From Gp6-AA40 sp035711805 (GTDB taxonomy: Bacteria > Acidobacteriota > Vicinamibacteria > Vicinamibacterales > UBA2999), in the NCBI GenBank assembly GCA_035711805.1, contig DASTBV010000129.1, positions 62,001-126,000 of the forward strand: 64,000 bases of DNA, read 5' to 3'. Below, in pieces: positions 53,745 to 63,081 of this stretch (positions are counted from its first letter, which is position 1; every line of letters starts with the position of its first letter). The notes below the pieces were generated by a model. The model made no database searches. It was not told where the DNA came from and saw nothing but the letters and a program-made list of their open reading frames with translations. A program made the translations under genes and the position numbers.

Positions 53745-55352
53745 CTATTTTAGTGGTACCGTCCTGTCGACTGCCAGCAATCCCGCAGGGCGTCGCCGCT
53801 CGACGCGCTGCTCGCTCGCCAGTTCCAGCTTCACCGTCTTGCGTACCAGCTTTTCGAACGGTCCCAGATGGCGCGCGGTCGCCCACAGCTCGAGCTCGGC
53901 GTCGGCATTCGCGGCCGTGCGAATGCGCAGCGCCACGGCCTCGCCGGCGTCGCGCAGCTCGAGGCTGGAAATCACCTGGCCATGGCTGCGATCGAGGCTT
54001 TCCGCGACGCGCAGGATCGACGCCAGCAGCCGGACAGCACGCCGCAGCGAGGCCGGAAGCCCCGCGTATTCGTCGTGCGACCGTTTTGGCGTGCCGCGTC
54101 GGTGGTATCTGGCCACGAGCGCGATCACTTCGATTTCGTCGGGCTGGAAGCCGCGCAGGTCGCCGTTCTTGATCAGGTAGTAGGAGTGCCGGTGGTGACG
54201 GACGAAGCTGATCAGCCCGCCGATGTCGTGCAGCAGCGCCGCGAACTCCAGCCACTCGCGCTCCCGGTCGGTCATGCCGTGCAGGGATCGCGTCTGGTCG
54301 AACAGCGCCAGGGCGAGCCGCGCGATGTGCTGTGCATGTGCCGCGTCGTAGTTGCAGCGCTCGGCCAGCTCGATCGTGCTGCGCCGCCGGACGTCGGGGA
54401 TCGCATCCACCCGCTCGATGCGGCGCTTGTTCCGCCGGACGTAGTCGAGCACCAGCCCTTCACGCAGCGCGAGATCGCAGAGTGTAAGCTCCTCGGCGCC
54501 CAGGCGCCGCAGGATCGTGTCGACCAGGACGGCGCCGGCCACCATCAGGTCGGCGCGTCGCGGATCGAGCCCCGGCAGCAGCAGGCGCTGTTCGATGTCG
54601 AGCCGGACCGACGTCTTGCGCAGCCGGCGTATCTGCTTGGCGGTGACCTGCAGGTTGCGCAGTTCGGACGGCAGCGTTCCGCGCGACATGGTGCTGGCGA
54701 CCGCGCCGAGGCTGAGAATCGTCCCCGACGTGCCGATGACCCGGTCGAAGCCGGCCTCCGTGATCTGCGTGCAGTAGCGGTCGATTTCATCCTGGATGTG
54801 CTTCACCAGACGTCGCTCATCCCGATCCGACAGCGGGTCGCTGCGCACGAAGCGTTCGGTCAGACGGATCACGCCGAGCTTGAAACTGCGCGCCAGCTGG
54901 ATCGTCTTGGCCGTCCCCAGCGTGATTTCCACGCTCCCGCCGCCGATGTCGATCACCACGGCGCGCCCGCTGCCGACGTCGACACCGTAAACCGCCGCCT
55001 GGTGTATCAACCGCGCTTCGTCCGCGCCGGTGATAATCCGGGCGCGGATGCCTGTTTCGCGCTCGATGCGGGCGAGGAACTCGCCGCCGTTTCGTGCTTC
55101 CCGCGTGGCGCTGGTTGCGGCGGCGAGGACGGCATCGACCTGACGGGCCTCGGCCACGCGTTTGAACTTGGTCAGCGCCTGCAGGGCGGCGTTCATCGCC
55201 TCTGCCGTGAGTGCCTTACCGTCGAGGCCGCCCGCGCCGAGCCGGACCATGGCCTTTTCGCGATCGATGACCTCGAACGAGAGATCCTCGCGCACGCGCA
55301 CGACGAGCATGTGAATCGAATTCGTGCCGATGTCGATCGCCGCTACGCGCAT
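53745..55352 (-). CDS. Ppx/GppA phosphatase family protein
   Basis: Exopolyphosphatase or guanosine pentaphosphatase. 535 residues: the ASKHA ATPase-like half begins RVAAIDIGTNSIHMLV, with VIDIGGGSVEITLG as phosphate-2 motif, and the C-terminal half is an HD-type domain (HIARLALALFDQ, LLHDIGGLI) as in longer Ppx proteins. It is divergent from a CHAD-domain gene with only 42 bases between starts, which favours a polyphosphate role over pppGpp. Confidence 0.92.
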   Translation of the reverse strand: MRVAAIDIGTNSIHMLVVRVREDLSFEVIDREKAMVRLGAGGLDGKALTAEAMNAALQALTKFKRVAEARQVDAVLAAATSATREARNGGEFLARIERETGIRARIITGADEARLIHQAAVYGVDVGSGRAVVIDIGGGSVEITLGTAKTIQLARSFKLGVIRLTERFVRSDPLSDRDERRLVKHIQDEIDRYCTQITEAGFDRVIGTSGTILSLGAVASTMSRGTLPSELRNLQVTAKQIRRLRKTSVRLDIEQRLLLPGLDPRRADLMVAGAVLVDTILRRLGAEELTLCDLALREGLVLDYVRRNKRRIERVDAIPDVRRRSTIELAERCNYDAAHAQHIARLALALFDQTRSLHGMTDREREWLEFAALLHDIGGLISFVRHHRHSYYLIKNGDLRGFQPDEIEVIALVARYHRRGTPKRSHDEYAGLPASLRRAVRLLASILRVAESLDRSHGQVISSLELRDAGEAVALRIRTAANADAELELWATARHLGPFEKLVRKTVKLELASEQRVERRRPAGLLAVDRTVPLK

Positions 55353-55377
55353 GAGCCAGGCGCCGGTCGCGCCGATT

Positions 55378-55383
55378 TATAGT
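55378..55383 (+). promoter_or_regulatory. Possible -10 element TATAGT
   Basis: TATAGT 11 bases before the ATG of the CHAD gene in the short divergent gap with Ppx/GppA. No strong -35 is evident. Confidence 0.3.
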
Positions 55384-55394
55384 ACCGGGTAGAG

Positions 55395-56294
55395 ATGGCT
55401 GTCACGGCTGGGCGTTCAGAGTTGCTGATCCGGCAGAGGCTTGGCGCTCTGTCGCGCTCGCTGCCCGCCGCCCGTACGGGCGACGTTTCGGCCATTCATC
55501 AGGCACGCGTTGCCACTCGGCGCCTGCGGGAAGCGCTTCCGCTGGTGGCCCGAGGCTCTGCCGGCCGGAAGCTCGCCCGTGCGGTGCGCCGCCTGACGCG
55601 AGCGCTTGGCCCCGTCCGCGAGCTCGACGTGGCGCTGCTGACGCTGGAGGAACTGGCTCGCGCGCAGGACGTTCCACGTTCGGGCGTTCAGTCGTTGCAG
55701 CAGGTCATCCGGCAGGAACGGGCGCGGATGCACCGCGACATGGGGCGTACGATCGACCGCTGCCGCCTCGACAAATTGACCGAGAGGCTCCTCGCCCACG
55801 CGAAAAAGCACGACGACCTGGCGGTCCGCCCGCGCCTGGCGGACCCGAAGCAGCTGGCCGCCGCGCGCGCGCGCGCCGCGCGGCGGGCCGAACGGTTGCG
55901 TGCCAGCATCGAAAACGCCGCGGCAATCTATCTTCCGGATCGGCTGCACGAGGTTCGGATTGCGGTCAAGAAACTGCGGTACGCGATGGAGATCGTCCGC
56001 GAATTGAGCAGGTCTCGCGCCACGGTTCGCATTATGACGCTGAAGCGGGCTCAGGATCTCCTCGGGCGCATTCACGATCTCGAAGTCCTCATCGCCCGGA
56101 CGCGCGCCATCCAGGGATCACCCAATGCGCCGACGCTCCGCGTCTCGGCCGACATGGATCTGCTTGTGCGGCGTCTCGAAACCGAGTGTCGGCGGTTGCA
56201 CGGACGTTACATCGCGGCGCGTGCACCGCTCCTGGCGATTTGCGATTACGCTTCCGATGTCCGTGGGCCGCGCCGCCGCACGCGGGCGGCCTGA
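55395..56294 (+). CDS. CHAD-domain protein
   Basis: 299-residue alpha-helical CHAD protein rich in Arg, Lys and conserved His. Typical segments are SAIHQARVATRRLREALPLV near the N-terminus and LHEVRIAVKKLRYAMEIV later, two repeats of the same helical unit. CHAD domains bind inorganic polyphosphate. It lies between Ppx/GppA and sixA-like genes, supporting a polyphosphate-granule function. Confidence 0.92.
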   Translation: MAVTAGRSELLIRQRLGALSRSLPAARTGDVSAIHQARVATRRLREALPLVARGSAGRKLARAVRRLTRALGPVRELDVALLTLEELARAQDVPRSGVQSLQQVIRQERARMHRDMGRTIDRCRLDKLTERLLAHAKKHDDLAVRPRLADPKQLAAARARAARRAERLRASIENAAAIYLPDRLHEVRIAVKKLRYAMEIVRELSRSRATVRIMTLKRAQDLLGRIHDLEVLIARTRAIQGSPNAPTLRVSADMDLLVRRLETECRRLHGRYIAARAPLLAICDYASDVRGPRRRTRAA

Positions 56295-56300
56295 ACAACG

Positions 56301-56807
56301 ATGTCGACTCCTACAGAGCTATACCTCGTTCGCCATGCGATCGCCGCCGAGCGCGGCAGCGAGTGGCCCGACGATACCAAACGCCCCCTCACCGAGCGGG
56401 GCATGAACCGCTTCAAGGACGCGGTCAAGGGCCTGCGGCGCCTCGACGTCGCCGTGGACGAAATCTTCACCAGCCCTCTCGTGCGCGCGCGGCAGACGGC
56501 GGAGATCCTCGCCGCCGGCCTGGACGGCAAGCCGCCGATCAAGGTGCTCGATGCGCTCTCGCCGGGCCATACGTCCGCGTCGGTGATGACGCAGCTGGCC
56601 CGCGTCGCGAAGCGAAGGCGCATCGCGCTCGTTGGCCACGAGCCGGATCTCGGGGAACTGGCGGCGCATCTCATCGGCGCCGGCCGTGCGCTCGCCTTCA
56701 AGAAGGGCGGCATCTGCCGCATCGATCTCGGCAGCCTGACCTCGAAGCGCGCCGCCTCGCTCACCTGGTTCCTGCCGCCGAACGTGCTGCGCCAGGTGAA
56801 GCGCTGA
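56301..56807 (+). CDS. sixA: Phosphohistidine phosphatase SixA-like
   Basis: 168-residue histidine phosphatase. The catalytic RH dyad is in LYLVRHAIAAE, and the second His is in IALVGHEPDLGELA, the family pattern. SixA removes phosphate from phosphohistidine on phosphotransfer proteins. It starts 6 bases after the CHAD gene, an association common in bacteria. Confidence 0.88.
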   Translation: MSTPTELYLVRHAIAAERGSEWPDDTKRPLTERGMNRFKDAVKGLRRLDVAVDEIFTSPLVRARQTAEILAAGLDGKPPIKVLDALSPGHTSASVMTQLARVAKRRRIALVGHEPDLGELAAHLIGAGRALAFKKGGICRIDLGSLTSKRAASLTWFLPPNVLRQVKR

Positions 56808-56812
56808 CTTGC

Positions 56813-56845
56813 TAGTTGGTAGTTGGATAGTTGGTAGTTCGTAGT
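56813..56845. repeat. Iterated TAGTTGG repeat overlapping a start codon
   Basis: TAGTTGGTAGTTGGATAGTTGG-type units ending in TTCGTAGTG, the same design as at 39910. The GTG start of the lipid kinase gene (56844) is its last triplet. Confidence 0.82.
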
Positions 56846-57740
56846 GGGCGAGCGCGTCGCTGTCATCGTCAATCCCATTTCAGGAACAGGCGGCCGGCCG
56901 GAGCTCGCCAGGCGCCGGATCGCGGCGGCGGAGGCCGCGCTCGCGGCACGCGGCGCCGATGGCCGCGTCCTCGCGACGGAGCGGCCGGGACACGGCGCCG
57001 TGCTGACGCGCGAGGCGCTCGACGCGGGTGCGTCGCTGGTGATCGCATGGGGCGGCGACGGCACGATCAACGAGGTCGCGTCGGAACTGGCGTTCCGCGA
57101 CGTGCCGTTCGGAGTCATCCCAAGTGGGTCAGGGAACGGCCTTGCGCGCGAGTTGAGGATTCCGCTCAACGTCGCGCAGGCGTTTACGACCGCGTTTGCG
57201 GCGTCCGAACGGGTGATCGATGCCGGAGAGATCGAAGGACGGCTGTTCTTCAACGTCGCCGGGGTCGGTCTGGACGCACGCGTGGCGCACGAATTCGCGC
57301 TCACCGGGCTCGAGCGCCGCGGTTTTTCCCGCTATATCGAAATCGCCACGCAGCAGCTCTGGTCCTTCCAGGCCGGTCAGTACCGGATCGTGGCGGACGG
57401 CATTGCCACCGAACACCGCGCGCTGATCGTTGCCGCCGCCAACGGTCGCCAGTATGGGAACGGCGCCGTGATCGCACCCGATGCACGGATAGACGACGGC
57501 AGGCTGGATGTGATCGTGGTGGGGGAGCGATCAGCCGTGCGCGCGCTGACGCAGATGCCGAAGCTCTTTTCCGGACGCATCGCACGTGTGCCCGGCATCA
57601 CGATGATTCCGGCTCACGACGTGGTGATCACGTCACCGGATCGGATGATCTACCACGCCGACGGCGAACCGTGCGTCGGCGGCACTTCGATCCACATCCG
57701 CATCCGGCCGCGCGCCCTGCGCGTGCGCGTGCCGCCTTAG
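56844..57740 (+). CDS. Diacylglycerol/lipid kinase, YegS-like
   Basis: 298 residues with the DAGK catalytic domain: VAVIVNPISGTGGRPE at the start, GGDGTINEVASELAF (ATP site) and PSGSGNGLARELR. It phosphorylates a lipid alcohol such as diacylglycerol at the membrane surface. GTG 56844 is the only close start and lies in the preceding repeat; no ribosome site is visible. Confidence 0.9.
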   Translation: MGERVAVIVNPISGTGGRPELARRRIAAAEAALAARGADGRVLATERPGHGAVLTREALDAGASLVIAWGGDGTINEVASELAFRDVPFGVIPSGSGNGLARELRIPLNVAQAFTTAFAASERVIDAGEIEGRLFFNVAGVGLDARVAHEFALTGLERRGFSRYIEIATQQLWSFQAGQYRIVADGIATEHRALIVAAANGRQYGNGAVIAPDARIDDGRLDVIVVGERSAVRALTQMPKLFSGRIARVPGITMIPAHDVVITSPDRMIYHADGEPCVGGTSIHIRIRPRALRVRVPP

Positions 57741-57745
57741 GTAAA

Positions 57746-57788
57746 GTCCGGCGTTAGCCGGATGTCTCGTAGTCCGGCTTCAGCCGGA
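57746..57788. repeat. Two adjoining palindromes, element B variant
   Basis: GTCCGGC-GTTA-GCCGGAT at 57746-57763 and AGTCCGGC-TTCA-GCCGGAT at 57771-57788. They lie after the lipid kinase stop and run into the convergent receiver gene end, so they may terminate both transcripts. Confidence 0.8.
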
Positions 57789-58202
57789 TCCGTGCTGCAA
57801 ACCCGAGAGCACGCGCCGCACTTCCACGATGAGCGCATCGGGAGGACATGGCTTGGGCACGAACCAGTCGCAGCCGGCAAGTGTCGCCCGCTCCAGTTCC
57901 GGGGCGCCGTCATGCGCGGTCAGGGCGACGACCGGAATGTGCGATGTCCGATCGTCACTCTTGAGCCGGCGCGTGGCCTCCCAGCCGTCGATGCCGGGCA
58001 AGCTCAGGTCCATCAACACCACGTCAGGTGAGCGGCCGGTGGTGTGAGCGATTGCCTGCGCGCCGTCCTCGGCTTCGATGACCTCGAAGCCGGAGATGCT
58101 CAATTGCTCGGCGTACAGCCGCCGCAGGTCCGACTGATCCTCGACCAGCAGCACCAGCGGCCGCTCGCGCCGCTCCGTCATCCCGGGGGTCTCGGTCACC
58201 AT
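57780..58202 (-). CDS. Single-domain response regulator
   Basis: 140-residue receiver: acidic LVEDQSD, phosphoacceptor Asp65 in VVLMDLSLPG, Thr in VVALTAH and Lys in WFVPKPCPPD. No output domain and no adjacent kinase. The last codons overlap the second element B palindrome. Confidence 0.9.
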   Translation of the reverse strand: MVTETPGMTERRERPLVLLVEDQSDLRRLYAEQLSISGFEVIEAEDGAQAIAHTTGRSPDVVLMDLSLPGIDGWEATRRLKSDDRTSHIPVVALTAHDGAPELERATLAGCDWFVPKPCPPDALIVEVRRVLSGLQHGSG

Positions 58203-58267
58203 CGCGAATTATCCCATGCGGTTTCCCGCTGAGGCTGACCGCCCTGCCTCAGCTATGATGACGGGCG

Positions 58268-60727
58268 ATGACGAACCTTGACCAAGCCTCCGCGCCCGCC
58301 GCCGGTCCCTCTGTCGCACAACGCTGGCTGCCGGCGCTTCTCCTTCTTTTCATCGGATCGGGCTGCGCCGCACTTATTTACGAAGTCGTCTGGTTCCAGC
58401 TTCTGCAACTGTCGATCGGTTCATCGGCGGTTTCACTCGGCGTGCTCCTCGGAATTTTCATGGGCGGGATGTGCCTGGGCAGCCTGTTGCTTCCCAGGTA
58501 CATTGATCCAAGTCAGCATCCGCTGCGCGTCTATGCATACCTGGAGCTCGGGATCGGTCTCTGCGGATTGATCGTGCTGTTCCTGGTGCCGGTCGTCGGC
58601 GACCTGTACACGCGGGTTGCGGGCACCGGTCAGGCGAATCTGTTCCTCCGCGCCATCGTCGCGGCGTTGTTCCTGATTCCGCCGACGCTGCTGATGGGGG
58701 CGACGCTTCCGGCGATTGCCCGATGGGTCGAGGCCACGCCCAGCGGCGTGGCGTGGCTTGGCTACTTCTACGGCGGCAATCTGGCAGGCGCGGTGATCGG
58801 CAGCCTGCTGGCGGGGTACTACCTGCTGCGCGTCTTCGATATGTGGACGACGACATTCGTGGCGGTGGCGTTGAACGTCATCGTCGCCGGACTCGCGCTC
58901 CTGATTGCCAGGCGAACCGAGTCGGCCGTCGGCGTCTCGGCATCCGCGTCGGAATCGGTTGCGACGGTTCCCGGCGCGCGTCTCGTCTATATCGCGATCG
59001 GCTTGTCCGGGCTGACCGCGCTTGGCGCCCAGGTCGTGTGGACCCGTATGCTCTCGCTGATCTTCGGCGCCACGACCTACACGTTCTCGCTCATTCTGGC
59101 CGTCTTCCTCGTTGGCCTCGGTATTGGCAGCAGTCTGGGGGCGGCGGTGGCGCGTGGCGGCCGCAACACGCGCATCGCGCTCGGCTGGACGCAGGTCGGA
59201 CTCTGCGCAACGCTGGCCTGGGCCGCCTATCAGACGAGCGGCTCGCTTCCGTTCTGGCCAATCAACCCGTCCATTTCGACGTCGCCGATCTACAACGTGC
59301 AGCTCGACCTGGTGCGCGCGATATGGGTGATGCTGCCAGGCGCGATTCTGTGGGGCATGAGTTTCCCGCTCGCACTGGCCTCGGTCGCGGCGCCGGGCCA
59401 GGACCCCGGCCGGCTCGTCGGCGGCGTCTACGCGGCGAACACGCTTGGCGCCATCGTCGGTTCGCTCGTCACCGGCCTCGTTCTGGTTGCCACGATCGGC
59501 ACGCAGATGACGCAGCAGGTGCTGATTGGACTGGCTGCGCTGTCCGGACTGCTGATGCTGATGCCGGGCGAAGGAGAGGCACGCAAGCCGCTTGCGTCCA
59601 CGCCGGTGGTCGTCATCGGCGTGGCGCTGGTTGCGGGGCTGCTGGCGCGCGCCGTTCCGCCGCTGCCAGGCATCCTCGTCGCGTATGGGCGCTATGCCGC
59701 GACCTGGGTTGGCCAGAACGAGATCGTATACGTCGACGAGGGAATCACGGCATCTGTCGCGGTCAGCCGTACGCCAAACGGAGTCCTCAATTACCACAAC
59801 GCCGGCAAGGTGCAGGCCTCGAGCGAGCCGCAGGACATGCGCCTGCAGCGGATGCTCGGTCACATCACGACGCTCGTGCCGAAAACGCCGTCACGCGTCC
59901 TCGTGATCGGCTGCGGCGCCGGCGTCACCGCGGGGGCCGTGTCGATTGATCCAGCGGTCAAGCGTCAGACCATTGCCGAAATCGAGCCGCTGGTGCCGCG
60001 CGTCGTCTCGACGCACTTCGCCGAGCACAACTTCGACGTGGTGCGGAACCCGAAGGTCGACATCCATCTGGACGACGCCCGCCACTACCTGTTGACAACG
60101 GACGAGAAGTTCGACGCGATTACATCCGATCCGCTCGATCCCTGGGTGAAAGGGGCGGCGACGCTCTATACACGCGAATTCTTCGAGGTGGTCAAGCGAC
60201 ATCTGAACCCGGGCGGGGTGGTCACGCTCTTCGTCCAGCTGTACGAGAGCAACGAGGCCGCGGCGAAGAGCGAAATCGCGACGTTCCTCGAAGCGTTCCC
60301 TGACGGCGCGGTGTTCGCCAACACCATCAATGGCCAGGGGTACGACCTCGTGCTGTTCGGACAGCTTGGCGGCGGCAAGATCAACGTGGACGAGGTCCAG
60401 AAGCGTCTGGACGATCCCGCCAATTCGGCCGTCGCCGACTCGCTGCGGCAGGTCGGGATCAATTCAGCGATCGAGCTGTTTGCGACCTATGGCGGCAGCC
60501 GGCGCGACATGCAGAACTGGCTGCGCGACGCGCAGATCAACACCGATCGCAATCTGAAGCTGCAGTTCCTGGCCGGCCTTGGATTGAACCTGTATCAGAG
60601 CGACGCCATCTACCAGGCGATGAAGCGCGAGGCGAAGTATCCCGAGTACCTGTTCGAAGGTTCGCCTGAAACGCTGCAGCAGCTCCGGGCGAGGATCGAC
60701 GCGAATCTGGGAGGACGATCATTCTGA
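58268..60727 (+). CDS. Membrane fusion of MFS-like transporter and spermidine-synthase-like domain
   Basis: 819 residues. The first about 480 residues form 12 or more membrane helices (LLFIGSGCAALIYEVVWFQLLQLSIG; GLTALGAQVVWTRMLSLIFG), and the C-terminal about 320 residues are a spermidine-synthase/methyltransferase-like Rossmann domain (VLVIGCGAGVTAGAVS, IAEIEPLVP, HLDDARHYLL, ITSDPLDPW). The fusion is known in many bacteria, with unknown product. The stop codon is within the GAATTCAGAATTC repeat. Confidence 0.87.
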   Translation: MTNLDQASAPAAGPSVAQRWLPALLLLFIGSGCAALIYEVVWFQLLQLSIGSSAVSLGVLLGIFMGGMCLGSLLLPRYIDPSQHPLRVYAYLELGIGLCGLIVLFLVPVVGDLYTRVAGTGQANLFLRAIVAALFLIPPTLLMGATLPAIARWVEATPSGVAWLGYFYGGNLAGAVIGSLLAGYYLLRVFDMWTTTFVAVALNVIVAGLALLIARRTESAVGVSASASESVATVPGARLVYIAIGLSGLTALGAQVVWTRMLSLIFGATTYTFSLILAVFLVGLGIGSSLGAAVARGGRNTRIALGWTQVGLCATLAWAAYQTSGSLPFWPINPSISTSPIYNVQLDLVRAIWVMLPGAILWGMSFPLALASVAAPGQDPGRLVGGVYAANTLGAIVGSLVTGLVLVATIGTQMTQQVLIGLAALSGLLMLMPGEGEARKPLASTPVVVIGVALVAGLLARAVPPLPGILVAYGRYAATWVGQNEIVYVDEGITASVAVSRTPNGVLNYHNAGKVQASSEPQDMRLQRMLGHITTLVPKTPSRVLVIGCGAGVTAGAVSIDPAVKRQTIAEIEPLVPRVVSTHFAEHNFDVVRNPKVDIHLDDARHYLLTTDEKFDAITSDPLDPWVKGAATLYTREFFEVVKRHLNPGGVVTLFVQLYESNEAAAKSEIATFLEAFPDGAVFANTINGQGYDLVLFGQLGGGKINVDEVQKRLDDPANSAVADSLRQVGINSAIELFATYGGSRRDMQNWLRDAQINTDRNLKLQFLAGLGLNLYQSDAIYQAMKREAKYPEYLFEGSPETLQQLRARIDANLGGRSF

Positions 60728-60755
60728 ATTCAGAATTCTGAATTCAGAATTCAGA
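60722..60755. repeat. Iterated palindromic GAATTCAGAATTC repeat at a gene end
   Basis: TTCTGAATTCAGAATTCTGAA units repeated three times; every unit is itself palindromic. It contains the stop codon of the spermidine-synthase-like gene and reaches the convergent glgC gene end. Confidence 0.88.
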
Positions 60756-62016
60756 CTACTACTCCCGGCCGAATCACGCCGTTCTTCGGCACCACGATGA
60801 TGCCGCTGCGGATGTAGTAGCCATCCCCGTCGGCGTGCTCGACGTCCTGCTCGTTGACGAGGCGCGCGCCATCGCCGATGCGCGCGTTCTTGTCGATGAT
60901 CACCCGATTGAGCACGACGTCGCGGCCGACGCCGAGCGCCGGCAGGTCGCCGGGCGGCTCGCCGTCCTCGTAAAAGTCGGCGCCGAGCAGCACCGAGCGC
61001 TCGATGCGCGCGCCGGCGTCGATCACGCCGCGAACACCCACCACGGAATCGGCGATCTGGCAGCGGTTGAGGGAGCAGCCCTCGCCGACGATGGAGCCGG
61101 TCAGGTGGCTGTCGAACACGCTCGACGTCGGCAGGTGCCGCAGATGCGTATAGATCGGCTGCTCCGGATCCCAGAACCGGAACGGCGCGTCCCGTCTGCC
61201 CAGCATCACGTTCGCCTGGTAGAACGACTCGATCGTCCCGACATCCGCCCAGTAGCCGCGGTGGAGATACGGCATCACCTTGTATTTCCCCAGCGCGTTC
61301 GGGATCAGCTCACGGCCGAAATCGATGCCGGCTTCGCGGTGCAGCATGTCGATCAGCACCCGGCGCGTGAACACGTAAATACCCATCGACGCCATGAACG
61401 GCAGGTCGTCGCTGTGCGTGGCAAACGTCGAACCGGCCGGAATGCTCTGTCCGATCTGCGCCAGGCGCTCGGCCTTCGGCTTTTCCTCGAAGGCGACGAT
61501 GGTGCCGTCGCGATCGAAGCGGAAGATGCCCATCTCGGTCGCGGTCGCGGGATCGACCGGTTGCGCGGCAATGGTGATGTCGGCGCGGTTCGACCGGTGC
61601 GCGTCGACGAGCGCCGCGTAGTCCATCCGGTACAGATGGTCGCCGGCCAGGACCAGCTCGTATTCAGCGTCGTGCTGGCTGAAGTGGCGGACGGCCTGCC
61701 GGACGGCGTCAGCCGTTCCCTGGTACCAATGGGGGTTGTCCGGCGTCTGCTCGGCCGCCAGAATCTCCACGAAGCCACTCGAGAAGCGATCGAGGCGGTA
61801 GGTTCCGGAGATGTGCCGGTTGAGCGACGCTGAATTGAACTGGGTGAGGACGAATATCCGCCGGATGTCGGCGTGCAGGCAGCCGCTGATCGGCACGTCG
61901 ATGAGACGGTATTTGCCGCCGATCGGGACGGCCGGCTTGGAACGCGTGGCGGTGAGCGGAAACAGCCGCGATCCCTGTCCGCCGCCGAGGATGATTGCGA
62001 GCGTGTCGTTGGACAT
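60751..62016 (-). CDS. glgC: Glucose-1-phosphate adenylyltransferase
   Basis: Makes ADP-glucose for glycogen synthesis. 421 residues: nucleotidyltransferase domain with LAIILGGGQGSRLFPLT and the substrate region AGDHLYRMDY, FEEKPK, GIYVFTR, then a left-handed beta-helix (IVGEGCSLNRCQIADSVVGVRGVIDAGARIERSVLLGAD). ATG 62016 gives the normal N-terminus; ATG 62025 is also possible. Neither has a clear ribosome site. Confidence 0.95.
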   Translation of the reverse strand: MSNDTLAIILGGGQGSRLFPLTATRSKPAVPIGGKYRLIDVPISGCLHADIRRIFVLTQFNSASLNRHISGTYRLDRFSSGFVEILAAEQTPDNPHWYQGTADAVRQAVRHFSQHDAEYELVLAGDHLYRMDYAALVDAHRSNRADITIAAQPVDPATATEMGIFRFDRDGTIVAFEEKPKAERLAQIGQSIPAGSTFATHSDDLPFMASMGIYVFTRRVLIDMLHREAGIDFGRELIPNALGKYKVMPYLHRGYWADVGTIESFYQANVMLGRRDAPFRFWDPEQPIYTHLRHLPTSSVFDSHLTGSIVGEGCSLNRCQIADSVVGVRGVIDAGARIERSVLLGADFYEDGEPPGDLPALGVGRDVVLNRVIIDKNARIGDGARLVNEQDVEHADGDGYYIRSGIIVVPKNGVIRPGVVV

Positions 62017-62079
62017 GCGAGGCATACAGCACAATCATTCGCCGTGCCGAGCCGCGATTATGTCTCGCTTTCGTGCGGG

Positions 62080-63081
62080 CTACTCGAATCCGATGAACGC
62101 GAGCAGCTCGTAGGTGAGGGCCGCGATCAGCGCCGACGCGGGAATCGTCAGGATCCACGCCCAGACAATGCGGCCGGCTACGCCCCAGCGGACGGCCGAC
62201 AGCCGCCGCACGGCGCCGACCCCGACGATAGCGCCGGTGATGGTGTGAGTGGTGCTGACGGGGATGCCGAGGCCGCTGGCCGTAAACAGCGTGATCGCGC
62301 CGGCCGTCTCCGCCGCGAACCCGCCGAATGGCTGCAGCTTGGTGATCTTGCTGCCCATGGTGTGGACGATCCGCCAGCCGCCCGAGAGCGTGCCGAGTGC
62401 AATCGCCATATGGGCCGCGATGATCACCCAGAACGGAATCTCGAACGTGCTGAGGTAGCCGGCGGTAAACAGCACGCCGGCAATGATGCCCATGGTCTTC
62501 TGCGCGTCGTTGGTGCCGTGGCCGAGGCTGTACAGCGCGGCGGAGACGAGCTGGAGACGGCGGAACCAGCGGTCGACCCGCGCCGGCGAGAAACCACGGA
62601 ACAGCCAGAGCGAGATGACCGAGATCAGGAGCCCGAGCCCCATGCCCATCATCGGGGCGAACACGATAAAGACCAGCGTTTTCGTCCACCCGGAGGCGAT
62701 CAGCGAGCCGAACCCGGCTTTGGCGATTGCCGCGCCAGCGTAGCCGCCGACGAGCGCGTGCGATGAACTTGTCGGCAGCCCGTAATACCAGGTGATGAGA
62801 TCCCAGATGATCGCACCCGCGAGGCCGCCGAAGATGACCGCGGAGGTGACGACCTGGAGATCGATCATCCCGGAACCGACGGTCTTGGCCACGGCCGTGC
62901 CGAATCCGAACGCGGCCAGGAAGTTGAACGTGGCCGCCCAGACCACGGCCTGGCCGGGGGTGAGGACGCGCGTCGCGACGATCGTCGCGATTGAGTTGGC
63001 CGCGTCGTGGAACCCGTTGATGAAGTCGAAGACGAGCGCGACGGTAATCAGCGCGAGGACGCCAAGCAGGACCGGATCCAT
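62080..63081 (-). CDS. Inorganic phosphate transporter, PiT family
   Basis: Low-affinity phosphate/metal symporter. 333 residues, ten or so membrane helices, with the two duplicated PiT signatures DFINGFHDAANSIATIVATRVL and GHGTNDAQKTMGIIAGVL. It overlaps the stop of the DUF47 gene by one base; the pair is a standard PiT operon in which the DUF47 protein regulates the transporter. Confidence 0.95.
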   Translation of the reverse strand: MDPVLLGVLALITVALVFDFINGFHDAANSIATIVATRVLTPGQAVVWAATFNFLAAFGFGTAVAKTVGSGMIDLQVVTSAVIFGGLAGAIIWDLITWYYGLPTSSSHALVGGYAGAAIAKAGFGSLIASGWTKTLVFIVFAPMMGMGLGLLISVISLWLFRGFSPARVDRWFRRLQLVSAALYSLGHGTNDAQKTMGIIAGVLFTAGYLSTFEIPFWVIIAAHMAIALGTLSGGWRIVHTMGSKITKLQPFGGFAAETAGAITLFTASGLGIPVSTTHTITGAIVGVGAVRRLSAVRWGVAGRIVWAWILTIPASALIAALTYELLAFIGFE

